From: an uncultured Bacilli bacterium
GTDB taxonomy: Bacteria > Bacillota_I > Bacilli_A > RF39 > UBA660
Reading direction: 5' to 3'
Assembly: GCA_910583745.1 (NCBI GenBank)
Contig: CAJTZC010000008.1
Coordinates: 7,485 to 71,484, forward strand
Length of the DNA: 64,000 nucleotides
Part shown: one piece after another, positions 1 to 8,225 of the stretch
How positions within the stretch are numbered: position 1 is the stretch's first letter
Layout: each line of letters begins with the position of its first letter
The notes under the pieces: model-generated
The model's input: only the letters and a program-made list of their open reading frames with translations
Databases searched by the model: none
Told to the model about the DNA's origin: nothing
Position numbers and translations under genes: made by a program

Positions 1-1
1 T

Positions 2-97
2 TATTTTTTAAAAAAACGCAAAAGCATCGACTTGTTTTTTACAGATACAGATAGAATAATGGAGATTATAAATCAAGAATTAAATGTAAATGTTTAA
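2..97 (+). CDS. 3' end of an unidentified gene (partial)
   Basis: An open frame enters from the left edge and ends in TAA at 95-97. It encodes the last 31 residues of a protein, basic at first (KKRK) and ending NQELNVNV. A terminator follows at once, which supports this being a true gene end. Too little is visible to assign a family. It converges with glyS. Confidence 0.5.
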   Translation, partial: YFLKKRKSIDLFFTDTDRIMEIINQELNVNV

Positions 98-98
98 A

Positions 99-124
99 AG
101 CCCAGCAATACCGCTGGGCTTTTT
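99..124. terminator. Bidirectional intrinsic terminator
   Basis: A perfect 8-bp stem (AGCCCAGC / GCTGGGCT, 99-106 and 113-120) with a 6-base loop is flanked by A's on the left and T's on the right. It lies between the convergent partial gene and glyS and can serve both. Confidence 0.85.
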
Positions 125-125
125 G

Positions 126-1505
126 TTATAACTTTATTCTTTCATTGATATAGTTTTTCAATTCGACGATTGGAAGTTTAATCTGCTCCATCGTGTCTCT
201 ATCTCTCAAAGTCACAGTACCTTCGTTCAATGTTTCGTCGTCGATAGTAATCGCATACGGTGTACCGATGGCGTCGCTTCTTCTGTAACGTTTACCGATA
301 CTTCCCGTTTCGTCGTATGCGACAGGGAATTCGCTACATAACATCGAATAGATTTCCTTCGCTTTATCGCTATGAACCTTTTTGATTAAAGGCAATATGC
401 TCAACTTATAAGGAGCTAAGGCAGGAAGCAAGTGTAGAACTTCTCTCTCGTCGCCACCTTCTAATATCTCTTTGTCATAAGCGTCGCACAATATAGCGAG
501 GAACAATCTGTCCAAGCCGACAGATGGCTCGATGACGTAAGGCAAATATTTTTCGTTCGTCTCTGGGTCCAAATACCGCAAATCCTCTTTTGCATGTTCC
601 ATATGGACACCCAAATCGTAATCGGTTCTATCGGCAATACCCCAAAGCTCTCCCCAACCCATAGGATATTTGTATTCGATGTCGGTCGTCGCTTTGCTGT
701 AGAAAGACAATTCCTCTTTCTTGTGGTCTCTATAACGGAGATTGTCCTTTTTGAGACCCAAAGTTTTCAAGAAATCCAGGCAAGTATTTTTATAGAATCC
801 GAACCATTCCAAATCTGTATTCGGTTTGCAGAAAAATTCGAGTTCCATCTGCTCAAATTCTCTCACTCTGAAGATAAAGTTACCTGGAGTGATTTCGTTT
901 CGGAAAGATTTACCGATTTGTCCTATTCCAAATGGAACTTTCATTCTCAAGGCTCTCTGCACATTGTTGAAGTTTACAAATATTCCTTGAGCCGTCTCAC
1001 CACGAAGATAAACGGTGCTCTTACTGTCTTCTGTTACGCCGATGTGTGTCTCGAAGAGCAAGTTGAACTTTCTTATCGGTGTGAAATCTGTAGAGCCACA
1101 CTTCGGACATTCGATGCCGTTTTCTTCGATATAGTTTTCGAGTTCTTCGTTGCTCCATCCATCACCTGTCTCCTCGCCTTTAGAAAATTCTTCGACGAGT
1201 TTGTCGGCGCGGTGACGAGCTTTACATTTTTTACAGTCGACAAGTGGGTCGGCAAAATTGGCGACGTGTCCACTTGCCACCCATACTTCAGGGTTCATCA
1301 AAATGGCAGAGTCCAAGCCGACATTGTAGATGTTTTCTTGGATAAACTTTTGCCACCAAGCTCTCTTTATGTTTTCCTTTAGCTCTCTACCCAAAGGACC
1401 GTAATCCCACGAATTCGATAATCCGCCATATATTTCACTTCCTTGAAATATATATCCGTACTGTTTCGTGTACGATACGATGTGTTCCATTTTTAAATCC
1501 TTCAT
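126..1505 (-). CDS. glyS: Glycyl-tRNA synthetase (single-chain, alpha2 type)
   Basis: Charges tRNA-Gly with glycine in the cytoplasm. At 459 residues it matches the eukaryote/Gram-positive homodimeric class II type, not the alpha2beta2 type. Class II motif 2 is visible as [10 protein letters not shown] (about 201-210) and motif 3 as EPSVGLDRL (about 327-335). CxxC pairs at C91/C94 and C133/C136 fit the insertion found in this type. The C-terminal 100 residues look like the anticodon-binding domain. The start is preceded by AGGAGG, 8 bases after the stop of the RNase J-like gene, so the two are co-transcribed. No T-box is seen upstream. Assignment is secure. Confidence 0.97.
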   Translation of the reverse strand: MKDLKMEHIVSYTKQYGYIFQGSEIYGGLSNSWDYGPLGRELKENIKRAWWQKFIQENIYNVGLDSAILMNPEVWVASGHVANFADPLVDCKKCKARHRADKLVEEFSKGEETGDGWSNEELENYIEENGIECPKCGSTDFTPIRKFNLLFETHIGVTEDSKSTVYLRGETAQGIFVNFNNVQRALRMKVPFGIGQIGKSFRNEITPGNFIFRVREFEQMELEFFCKPNTDLEWFGFYKNTCLDFLKTLGLKKDNLRYRDHKKEELSFYSKATTDIEYKYPMGWGELWGIADRTDYDLGVHMEHAKEDLRYLDPETNEKYLPYVIEPSVGLDRLFLAILCDAYDKEILEGGDEREVLHLLPALAPYKLSILPLIKKVHSDKAKEIYSMLCSEFPVAYDETGSIGKRYRRSDAIGTPYAITIDDETLNEGTVTLRDRDTMEQIKLPIVELKNYINERIKL

Positions 1506-1513
1506 AAATCCTC

Positions 1514-3148
1514 CTAAATTTCTTGAATGACTGCAATAATCATCGGCTTCGATTCTGTCTCACTGTAGAAGTACTTTCCTAAGTGCTCCCTTATCTCTTG
1601 TTTGATGTTGTTGTAGTCGACATAATCGTCAGTCGTGTTCTTCTCAATTATATTCTCGCTTATCTTTTTTATTTCACTTATCATCTCACTCGAGTCTTTG
1701 ACATAGATGAATCCACGCGTCGTGACTTCAGGTCCAACGACGATTTTTTTGGTCTTCTTAGAAAGGCTCGCACTCACGAGGACGATACCATTCTCTCCGA
1801 GAACTTCTCTATCTTTGAGAACCAATTCTCCTACGTCTTCGCCGATTGAACCATCGATGAATGTCTCTCCTATTTTTATCATCTCGCTTTTTTTAGAGAG
1901 GACACCATTTTCAAAAGTGACGACTTCACCATTTTGTTTCAAGATAATGTTCTCTGGAGGGATACCTAATTCAGAAGCCAAATTCGCATTTCCGACCATG
2001 TATCTGTACTCTCCTTCGACAGGCATACAATATTTTGGTTTCAATAAATCGATCATCATCATCAAATCTTCAGTACTCGCGTGATGCAGAATCGTCTTAT
2101 CTTTAGGAAGCGTGTACGATTCTATATTCATGAGAGCCAATTCGTTTTGTAAGTCGACGAGTCGCTTTTCTGTCGCATCGTATACAGGCTCTGCGAAAAG
2201 TATCGTATCGTTCTCTTTTAGAGTGATAAACTTGTCATATCCGTCGATAATTTTACGAATATTGTGGTATTGATTCCTCTCATCATCGCTGATTAAGATA
2301 ATACTCTTCGTATCGTGTAAATTTTCAAGAGAGCCTATCGTATTGGCAGGTACTTTCAAATATCCATTGTGGATAGCCATATTGATGAGATTCTGCAACT
2401 TGTGTCCCATGATGACGACTTTTCTGTGTGAATTGTTGAGCGAATCGAATATCTCTTGCAGCGTATAGAGGTGTTCTGTAAAGGCTGTTATCAGCACTCT
2501 TCCCGCCGATCTGTTGATGATATCTCTAAAATATCCCGCAAATTTATGATGGGGGCTCGTATGCCCTACTCTTTCTGAAAAAGGGGATTCACTCATGAGA
2601 CAGAGGACGCCCAATTTACCGACATAGGCGATTTTTCCTAAATCCATGCTGTAACTTCCCGTCATAGAAGGGTCAATGAGGAAGTTCCCCGTGTAAACGA
2701 TGGCTCCATCCTTCGTATTGACGACATACATGACAGAATCTGGGACCGAATGGTTGATATTAATCGGGAATATGCTCACTGGTCCGAAATTTATCTTGTG
2801 ATGTGCCGAAATCTCTACGATTTTCTTCGTATCCAATCCTTCAAGTTTTAAGTACTCAATCGTATACTTCGTCGCGAATACCTTCAAATTCGGCAAAATT
2901 TTCAACATGTCGAAAATTCCCCCTGCATTTTCTGGATGCGAGTGTGTCAAAAACAATCCTTTGATTCGTTTCTTATTCTTAACGAGATAGTCATAATCTG
3001 GAACCGTATAATCGACTCCATACATCTCGTCCGTCGCGTATTTGAGACCGGCGTCGAAGATAAATATCGCTCCGTCGACCTCTACTACATAGGTATTTTT
3101 CCCGTTTTCATTGAGTCCACCCAATGCCATTATTTTAATTTTACTCAT
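1514..3148 (-). CDS. RNase J-family protein with degenerate active site
   Basis: Metallo-beta-lactamase/beta-CASP protein of the ribonuclease J family (544 residues from the chosen start; family about 550), with the C-terminal RNase J domain present. J enzymes degrade and process mRNA. The metal-binding motif HxHxDH here reads HSHPEN (residues 69-74), the TGDF aspartate is Asn155 in TGNF, and the late PVHGEYR histidine is Glu378 in PVEGEYR; H69, H71 and H133 (HSVPDS) remain. The HxSGH element is also altered to HHASTED. From family knowledge this looks like an RNase J2-type non-catalytic or weakly active partner of an RNase J1 encoded elsewhere. The start at 3148 ([11 protein letters not shown]) follows AGAAAGGA; an in-frame ATG at 3172 is possible. 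Heads an operon with glyS. Confidence 0.9.
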   Translation of the reverse strand: MSKIKIMALGGLNENGKNTYVVEVDGAIFIFDAGLKYATDEMYGVDYTVPDYDYLVKNKKRIKGLFLTHSHPENAGGIFDMLKILPNLKVFATKYTIEYLKLEGLDTKKIVEISAHHKINFGPVSIFPININHSVPDSVMYVVNTKDGAIVYTGNFLIDPSMTGSYSMDLGKIAYVGKLGVLCLMSESPFSERVGHTSPHHKFAGYFRDIINRSAGRVLITAFTEHLYTLQEIFDSLNNSHRKVVIMGHKLQNLINMAIHNGYLKVPANTIGSLENLHDTKSIILISDDERNQYHNIRKIIDGYDKFITLKENDTILFAEPVYDATEKRLVDLQNELALMNIESYTLPKDKTILHHASTEDLMMMIDLLKPKYCMPVEGEYRYMVGNANLASELGIPPENIILKQNGEVVTFENGVLSKKSEMIKIGETFIDGSIGEDVGELVLKDREVLGENGIVLVSASLSKKTKKIVVGPEVTTRGFIYVKDSSEMISEIKKISENIIEKNTTDDYVDYNNIKQEIREHLGKYFYSETESKPMIIAVIQEI

Positions 3149-3206
3149 ATATAAAATCATTCCTTTCTTCATTTAAAAATTTATATAAAGTTAAATCGAT
3201 AAGTCG

Positions 3207-3235
3207 ATTATATCAAAATATTTATATAAAAGCAA
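3207..3235 (-). promoter_or_regulatory. Promoter of the RNase J-glyS operon
   Basis: TTGCTT (3230-3235) and TATAAT (3207-3212) on the minus strand are separated by 17 bases. They lie about 60 bases upstream of the RNase J-like start. Confidence 0.65.
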
Positions 3236-3291
3236 ACTTTTACCCCTCTATCTCGATGTACAAAGTAAAATTTAACACGAAAAGAACGCAT

Positions 3292-3318
3292 TAAAAAAGT
3301 AAAGATTTGCTCTTTACT
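3292..3318 (-). terminator. Intrinsic terminator of the coiled-coil lipoprotein gene
   Basis: The stem AGTAAAG/CTTTACT (3298-3304 with 3312-3318) is followed on the minus strand by six T's. It overlaps the stop codon of the lipoprotein gene. Confidence 0.8.
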
Positions 3319-4429
3319 TTAATCGATGAACCGGTGCAGTGTCGTCCGAAACTAATTTTTCTGATGAAGTCGGATAGAATACGTCTGCAGCGTAATTCTC
3401 GATGTGCCCATCCGTATAATTGATTTGCACTGTATCTGTGGAAGAAGATATCGTGTCGAATTGTACAGCTAAAACTTTAGTAAAATCGTTCGCATCGACA
3501 CAATAAGGGATTCCATTTTTATAAAAAGTAAATACTTTTCCTGAATATTTACCAGGTTCGTCGTTTCCATTATTTTCTGCAGCATAACCTGAAACCTGTT
3601 TTGCTTGGCGTTCAAACCAATTTCTAACGACGTTTCGCGAAGCATTTTTTTCAGATGTATTATTATAAGCATAGTCTGTAAAATCGATTGGGTCGACGGC
3701 GTATAAAAGCGTTTCAAACGTATTTAAGTCCGCGAGGTAAAAGCGTCCTAAAGCATCATAATATGGTAATACATATCCGGGATACTTTCCGTCCACTCCT
3801 AAACCGCCATTCTGAGGGTCACGGTATTTTAAATAAAATGGACTTCCTAATTTATCAAAACCAGATAAATAGACCTTATCATAATCAGAACTATCGACTA
3901 GAAAATTAATGCCATCTTTCGTAATGATTTTATAAGAACCTTCTATATCGAGAGAATAATATCCATAGATATCTGGTAAAGATGAATATGAAAACATATA
4001 ACCTTGAGAAACATGTAAATCTTGTACTTCCGAAGTAAACTGAAAAGCCGAACTGATACTATCGACGCTTAATTTACCGTCTTTGTAGAATAGAGAAATG
4101 GGATATTCTGTGTCGATATCACGATTCACTGTACTTGGCATTTGCATTCTATCTACAATTGTTTGTAATTTCTCATTTTCTTTTTCAAAAGAATCCAACT
4201 GAGTTTGAAGTATAGCCTTTTCTTGAGATAAACCCAACGCTTTCGATTTAGAACTCTCTAATGCTTTACTTAAATCTGAATTTTCCTGTTCCAGTTGCTC
4301 AAGTTTACGTTGTAAATCTTCTATTTCTTGTTCTTGAGCCGAGTTATGACATCCCGTCACTCCAAAAACCGTCAAGGCAGCACCCCAGATAGGGATCACC
4401 TTGTTAAATAATAATTTTTTAAAATTCAT
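3314..4429 (-). CDS. Coiled-coil lipoprotein, function unknown
   Basis: A 371-residue exported protein with a type II signal peptide: basic N-terminus, hydrophobic stretch, and lipobox VTGC with Cys27 as the lipidated residue. Residues about 30-95 form a heptad-rich coiled coil (many L, E, Q, K). The rest is a soluble domain rich in aromatic residues and short YxxG elements, with only loose resemblance to WG/beta repeat proteins. It is a single-gene unit with its own terminator, divergent in function from its neighbours. I do not recognise the family; a membrane-tethered, wall-facing structural or binding protein is the most that can be inferred. Confidence 0.75.
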   Translation of the reverse strand: MNFKKLLFNKVIPIWGAALTVFGVTGCHNSAQEQEIEDLQRKLEQLEQENSDLSKALESSKSKALGLSQEKAILQTQLDSFEKENEKLQTIVDRMQMPSTVNRDIDTEYPISLFYKDGKLSVDSISSAFQFTSEVQDLHVSQGYMFSYSSLPDIYGYYSLDIEGSYKIITKDGINFLVDSSDYDKVYLSGFDKLGSPFYLKYRDPQNGGLGVDGKYPGYVLPYYDALGRFYLADLNTFETLLYAVDPIDFTDYAYNNTSEKNASRNVVRNWFERQAKQVSGYAAENNGNDEPGKYSGKVFTFYKNGIPYCVDANDFTKVLAVQFDTISSSTDTVQINYTDGHIENYAADVFYPTSSEKLVSDDTAPVHRLK

Positions 4430-4490
4430 AAAAAATCCCCCTCTTTTTAATTAGGAGATATGTTACCAAAAATTTTTATATTAGTCAAGA

Positions 4491-4538
4491 AAAACTTCAA
4501 TAGAATGTGCTTGAAAAACTTCAATAGAATGTGCTTGA
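4491..4538. repeat. Two tandem copies of a 24-bp unit
   Basis: A 24-base unit beginning AAAACTTCAATAG is present twice head to tail (4491-4514, 4515-4538) with no differences. It lies upstream of the lipoprotein gene and downstream of the 4577-5359 gene. It looks like a slippage-type duplication; no function is visible. Confidence 0.85.
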
Positions 4539-4565
4539 GAAAGAGTTAATTGGATTCGGAAACAT

Positions 4566-4590
4566 AAAAAAAGGAACTATCTGTTTCCTT
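4566..4590 (-). terminator. Intrinsic terminator
   Basis: The stem AAGGAA/TTCCTT (4571-4576 with 4585-4590) is followed by a T run on the minus strand. It overlaps the end of the 4577-5359 gene. Confidence 0.7.
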
Positions 4591-5359
4591 TTTCGTCGAT
4601 GAGTTTAGATATATGAACGATATCTAAATCTTTATAATCTATTTCTTTCAAAATAAATTTTACATTTTCTTTTGTTACACCTGAAGCGATGAGGATGATA
4701 GCTCCAGGTCGCACACTGTTTTTCACATCTATCAAATTCGTATTTGTAAACGTAACCGAAGGACTCAATAAATAATAGGATTGTTTTTCACATAATTCTA
4801 TATTGCTCTCTTCTTTTAAGCAGAGTTTGGAAATGTTCTTCAGTTTCGCGTGCATTTCGGAGAAGTCGCTTTTCGTCGCTGCTCCGTTTATGATTTCTAC
4901 ATTCGTCGAGACCGAGCTATAGTTCTTCAGAACTTTATTATATTCTATTTTGGATTCGTCAAAAAACTTCTCAATCTCTTCGTTTTCGACGACGATAAAA
5001 CTTATCTGTCTATTTTTAGGATTACCCGAAGTGATAAATTTATCTTTGTTGTCCTCGAGCGAATTTTTAGGTTTAATATAATCAAAAACTAAGAAATTTT
5101 CATTAAATGAGCCGAAGTCGTGCATCGAAAGATAACTCTCTTCGCTGTTGACGATTCTACCAAATCGTCCTGGGACAATCGTGTTGTCTTTGATGTCGAT
5201 TACCGCGTCTTCTGCTTCGAGTTCATAGGTCGAGCTGACTGCCTTAATCTCTTGCATCAAATCGCTCTTATTGGCCACCATCAAACTCACTTTATCAGTG
5301 AAATAAAAACTGAAGACGACTAAAGCGAACCCGCCTAGCCATTCAAATATTTTGCGCAT
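4577..5359 (-). CDS. Membrane-anchored, polysaccharide-deacetylase-like protein
   Basis: 260 residues from the chosen start (MRKIFEWLGG), which follows AGGTGATG by about 7 bases; an upstream in-frame ATG at 5395 lacks such a site. One N-terminal membrane segment (about residues 5-23) is followed by an extracytoplasmic domain. The last 60 residues (VRPGAIILIASG..., then IDYKDLDIVHISKLI) resemble the end of NodB-type polysaccharide deacetylases, where the normal IILxH motif would carry a histidine. Here that histidine is absent and no clear HxxxH metal site is seen. It may be a non-catalytic relative acting at the cell wall. It shares a direction with ssb just upstream and has its own terminator. 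Confidence 0.55.
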   Translation of the reverse strand: MRKIFEWLGGFALVVFSFYFTDKVSLMVANKSDLMQEIKAVSSTYELEAEDAVIDIKDNTIVPGRFGRIVNSEESYLSMHDFGSFNENFLVFDYIKPKNSLEDNKDKFITSGNPKNRQISFIVVENEEIEKFFDESKIEYNKVLKNYSSVSTNVEIINGAATKSDFSEMHAKLKNISKLCLKEESNIELCEKQSYYLLSPSVTFTNTNLIDVKNSVRPGAIILIASGVTKENVKFILKEIDYKDLDIVHISKLIDEKGNR

Positions 5360-5410
5360 TTTTTCATCACCTATTAAAGGATATGAATTCTCCAAATTTT
5401 TATTCTAAGT

Positions 5411-5764
5411 TTACATCTCTTCTTCGTCTTCGTCCATAATGGCGTCTCTGTGCTGTGACTGTACAAAGGCAACCTGCTCGGCGACGATTTCATAAGCATA
5501 GACTTTTTTATCGTCTTTGTCGGTATAGTTGTTGTTTTGAATTCTCGCTTTGACAGAGACGACGTCACCTTTTCTGCAGTATTCACATACTCTTTCGGCG
5601 ATGATATTCCACACTGTACACGTGATGAAGTCCGATTCGTATATGCCGTCGCAATTTTTATACTGTCTTTTGACTGCCACGGTGATATAGCAGCAACTCT
5701 TATTCTCGAGCTTTCTAATCTCAGGGTCTTTCGTAAGACGACCGACTAAAATCAACTGGTTCAT
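5411..5764 (-). CDS. ssb: Single-stranded DNA-binding protein (short form)
   Basis: An OB-fold protein of 117 residues starting MNQLILVGRLTKDPE, the usual SSB start, directly after GGAGG. It binds and protects single-stranded DNA. Conserved features include TKDPEIR, the F-x-C/W strand and the VSVKARIQ segment. The acidic tail is short and ends DEDEEEM, without the DDDIPF tip that recruits partners in the main replicative SSB. It therefore resembles a secondary, SsbB-like form. The longer open frame upstream (to 5848) runs through a repeat element and is not used. Confidence 0.9.
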   Translation of the reverse strand: MNQLILVGRLTKDPEIRKLENKSCCYITVAVKRQYKNCDGIYESDFITCTVWNIIAERVCEYCRKGDVVSVKARIQNNNYTDKDDKKVYAYEIVAEQVAFVQSQHRDAIMDEDEEEM

Positions 5765-5821
5765 AGTTGGCTTCCTCCTTTCTGGGGAAACTATATCAAA
5801 AATGAGAACCCAAAAGCAAAC

Positions 5822-5937
5822 CGCAAAAAAAGCATTTTTGTACTTCAAAAATGCTCATTTCTCACTGAGATTTGCCGTTTTTGCACGAATTTTTGACTAA
5901 AATTTCATTTTTGTACTACAAAAACGCATTTTTCGTA
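5822..5937. repeat. Dispersed AT-rich hairpin repeat, copy A
   Basis: Between ssb and spmB lies a block of short hairpins: GCATTTTTG/CAAAAATGC, TTTTTGTAC...ACAAAAA and TTTTTGCACG units. Read on the minus strand it contains GCAAATCTC...AAATGAnCATTTTTG, which recurs on the plus strand in copy B near 13.0 kb. The two copies are thus related, in opposite orientation, and both intergenic. A non-autonomous mobile or REP-like element is one explanation. Confidence 0.6.
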
Positions 5938-6459
5938 TCAAATACCAAAAATTAAATACACCACGATAAAACTCATCACGATGCCGACGAAATCTGCAAA
6001 TAGTCCCGCTTTTAAAGCATAGCGTATCTTCTTGATGCCGACACTGCCAAAGTAGAGAGTGATGACATAGAAGGTCGTATCGGTACTTCCTTGCAGAGTA
6101 CTTGCAAACCTTCCGACGAAGGAATCGGTGCCAAAGTTTTGAAAGATATCGGTCATAATCACTTGGCTTGCCGAACCGCTTATCGGACGAAGCAAAGCCA
6201 TCGGGAAGATACTCACGGGAATGTTAGGACCCAACGCCTCTGCGACGAAGCCGAAGAGCGCATCGAGGATGCCGCTGTGTAAGAAAATATTGACGGCGAA
6301 CACCATCGCGACCGTAAAAGGAAAGATGCTGATAGCACTATCTATCCCGTCTTTCGCTCCTTTTATAAAAGAAGAGTAGATGTCTACCCGTTTGGCCATA
6401 CCGTAGAGAATAATTCCTATAATCATCAAGGGAATCAAGAGTAACGAAAACGTCGTCAT
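5938..6459 (-). CDS. spmB: Spore maturation protein B
   Basis: A membrane protein of 173 residues with about four hydrophobic segments and the conserved nucleoside-recognition/Gate-type motifs (SIFPFTVAMVFAV, RPISGSASQ, GSTDTTFYV). In Bacillus, SpmA and SpmB are needed for full dehydration of the spore core. It follows dacF and spmA as in Bacillus. A strong terminator hairpin separates it from spmA; a TTGACT/TAAAAT pair with a short 15-base spacer lies in the gap, so it may also be transcribed alone. RBS: GAGG before the ATG. Confidence 0.95.
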   Translation of the reverse strand: MTTFSLLLIPLMIIGIILYGMAKRVDIYSSFIKGAKDGIDSAISIFPFTVAMVFAVNIFLHSGILDALFGFVAEALGPNIPVSIFPMALLRPISGSASQVIMTDIFQNFGTDSFVGRFASTLQGSTDTTFYVITLYFGSVGIKKIRYALKAGLFADFVGIVMSFIVVYLIFGI

Positions 6460-6497
6460 AGTAGCACCTCACATTTTAACTTTATGAATATAGAGTC

Positions 6498-6523
6498 AAA
6501 AAAAGTCTCAAAATTTGAGACTT
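6498..6523 (-). terminator. Intrinsic terminator between spmA and spmB
   Basis: A near-perfect 10-bp stem (AAGTCTCAAA with TTTGAGACTT, 6503-6512 and 6514-6523) is followed on the minus strand by seven T's. It starts at the spmA stop codon and would stop most transcripts before spmB. Confidence 0.8.
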
Positions 6524-7106
6524 ATCGGTTTCTATTTTTTTTGCGTATCAAATAGTCGAGGGAGAGGCCTGCTACGGTTGCACATATCGTCGCGATTAAA
6601 GCTGTCGAGATGATTTCGCCAGGGTTTGCACTCCCATACATCGCCCGCAAGCTGATGATAGCCGTAGGAATCAATGTCACACCTGAAGTATTCAAAACTA
6701 GAAATGTAATCATCGCAGGACTGGCCGTGTCTTTTTTGTCGTTGATTTCTTGTAGCTTTTCCATGGCCTTCAATCCAAATGGAGTCGCAGCACTCCCAAG
6801 TCCTACCATGTTGACGATGATGTTCGATGCGATGAGCCCGAGAGACTCGTGTCCTTCAGGGATACTGGGGAAAAGTCTCTTTAGAATGAACGAAAACTTG
6901 TATGCCACCTTCGACAACAGTCCGCTGTCTGAGGCAATCTGCATGAGCCCCATCCAAAGGACGATGACGGGAAACATCGTCGCAAACATCTCCAGACTCT
7001 GCGCGGAACTTTTTAAAACTTCGTCGTTGACGAGAGATAAGTTTCCGCTTATAAAACTGTAGAAAATACCTACTAGTATCAAAAGACCCCATATGATACT
7101 TACCAT
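6522..7106 (-). CDS. spmA: Spore maturation protein A
   Basis: A membrane protein of 194 residues with several hydrophobic segments and the nucleoside-recognition domain motifs (MFPVIVLWMGLMQIA, VNMVGLGSAATPFGLKAM). It acts with SpmB in spore core dehydration. Its start overlaps the end of dacF by 7 bases, so translation is coupled. The order dacF-spmA-spmB matches Bacillus and supports a late sporulation role. Confidence 0.96.
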   Translation of the reverse strand: MVSIIWGLLILVGIFYSFISGNLSLVNDEVLKSSAQSLEMFATMFPVIVLWMGLMQIASDSGLLSKVAYKFSFILKRLFPSIPEGHESLGLIASNIIVNMVGLGSAATPFGLKAMEKLQEINDKKDTASPAMITFLVLNTSGVTLIPTAIISLRAMYGSANPGEIISTALIATICATVAGLSLDYLIRKKNRNR

Positions 7107-8161
7107 TTAAAAAATTCCTTTACTTTATCCCAAAAGCTTTTAGGCTTCTCTAATTTTTCTGCATAGATGTTCACTCTCTTGTATTCCACTCCATTCAATG
7201 TGATGGCCATCGTTCCGACTATCCTCGTACCATACCACTCTTCGCTTGTATCTTGGTACAATTCCACTTCTCTTTTCACGTTCTTTTTCTCGTCTTTTTT
7301 TAAAAGCATCGAGAAGGATGACGTCGTATAGACCCTATAGCCATTTTTGTACTTTATTTTGAGGTTGTCCTTATCTATCAAAGTATATTTTTTATACATC
7401 TCAAAATACTTTTCGTAGAGATTTTTGTGCGTATCGAACCGGTCTCCGTCGACAAAGGTTGCAATGACTAAATTTTTCCCGTCCTTCGTCGCGGCTGAGA
7501 CGAAAGTGTGTTTTGCACGGGTCGTATACCCTATCTTCCCTCCAGTCGCATACTTATAGTCCGTGATGAGCCTATTCTTATTGAACCATTCGTACGTCCC
7601 AAAATTGGACTTCGCCACGTGCTTTGCTACCCCAGATATTTTGCGAAACTCTTCGTTATTCATCGCTTCCCGCATCAAAAGACACATGTCGTACACTGTG
7701 CTGCGGTTCTCGTTTTGCTCGTCGAGACCGTGTGGATTGGAAAACGTCGTATCGTGCATACCGATCATCAGAGCCGTATCGTTCATCAGTTTGACGAATC
7801 CCTCCACACTTCCTGCAGTATATTTTGCAAGCACCAAAGCTGCGTCGTTTCCACTTCGGAGCATGAGCCCATACAATAAATCTTCGACTGTAAATTTTTC
7901 CTGTGGTTTCAAGTATATAGAACTTCCATAGGCTTCTAAAATCTCTTCCCCGGCGACGACTTCCTCTTTTATATCGACATTGTTCAAAACGACCAAAGCT
8001 GTCATAATTTTCGTCGTCGACGCGATTAAATAACGGGAATCTTTGTCGTGGCTATAGAGCACTCTTCCACTGTCGGCATCCATGACTAAGGCGGCACTAT
8101 AACCTTTCACGTTTACTACTGATAAAATTACACAGACACAAAAAAATATCACTTTCTTCAT
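7100..8161 (-). CDS. dacF: D-alanyl-D-alanine carboxypeptidase, DacF-like
   Basis: A penicillin-binding protein (class C-type low-molecular-weight PBP, peptidase S11) that trims the terminal D-Ala from wall or spore-cortex peptidoglycan. From the chosen start (MKKVIFFCVCV) it has a signal peptide, then the active-site SxxK motif (ASTTK), the SGN motif (RSGNDAAL) and GGKIGYT in place of the usual KTG triad. The K and G are kept and T is replaced by I. The C-terminal PBP5-type domain is present. An upstream in-frame ATG at 8206 would spoil the signal peptide. First gene of dacF-spmA-spmB. Confidence 0.93.
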   Translation of the reverse strand: MKKVIFFCVCVILSVVNVKGYSAALVMDADSGRVLYSHDKDSRYLIASTTKIMTALVVLNNVDIKEEVVAGEEILEAYGSSIYLKPQEKFTVEDLLYGLMLRSGNDAALVLAKYTAGSVEGFVKLMNDTALMIGMHDTTFSNPHGLDEQNENRSTVYDMCLLMREAMNNEEFRKISGVAKHVAKSNFGTYEWFNKNRLITDYKYATGGKIGYTTRAKHTFVSAATKDGKNLVIATFVDGDRFDTHKNLYEKYFEMYKKYTLIDKDNLKIKYKNGYRVYTTSSFSMLLKKDEKKNVKREVELYQDTSEEWYGTRIVGTMAITLNGVEYKRVNIYAEKLEKPKSFWDKVKEFFKW

Positions 8162-8225
8162 ATAAATCACTATTAGATTATATGAAACGGGTGATATTTT
8201 TATCATCGTGTTTTTAAGAATCCGA

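Noticed and set aside
594..1382. Long plus-strand frame opposite glyS
   Set aside because: It is antisense to a certain gene and has no RBS or family features.
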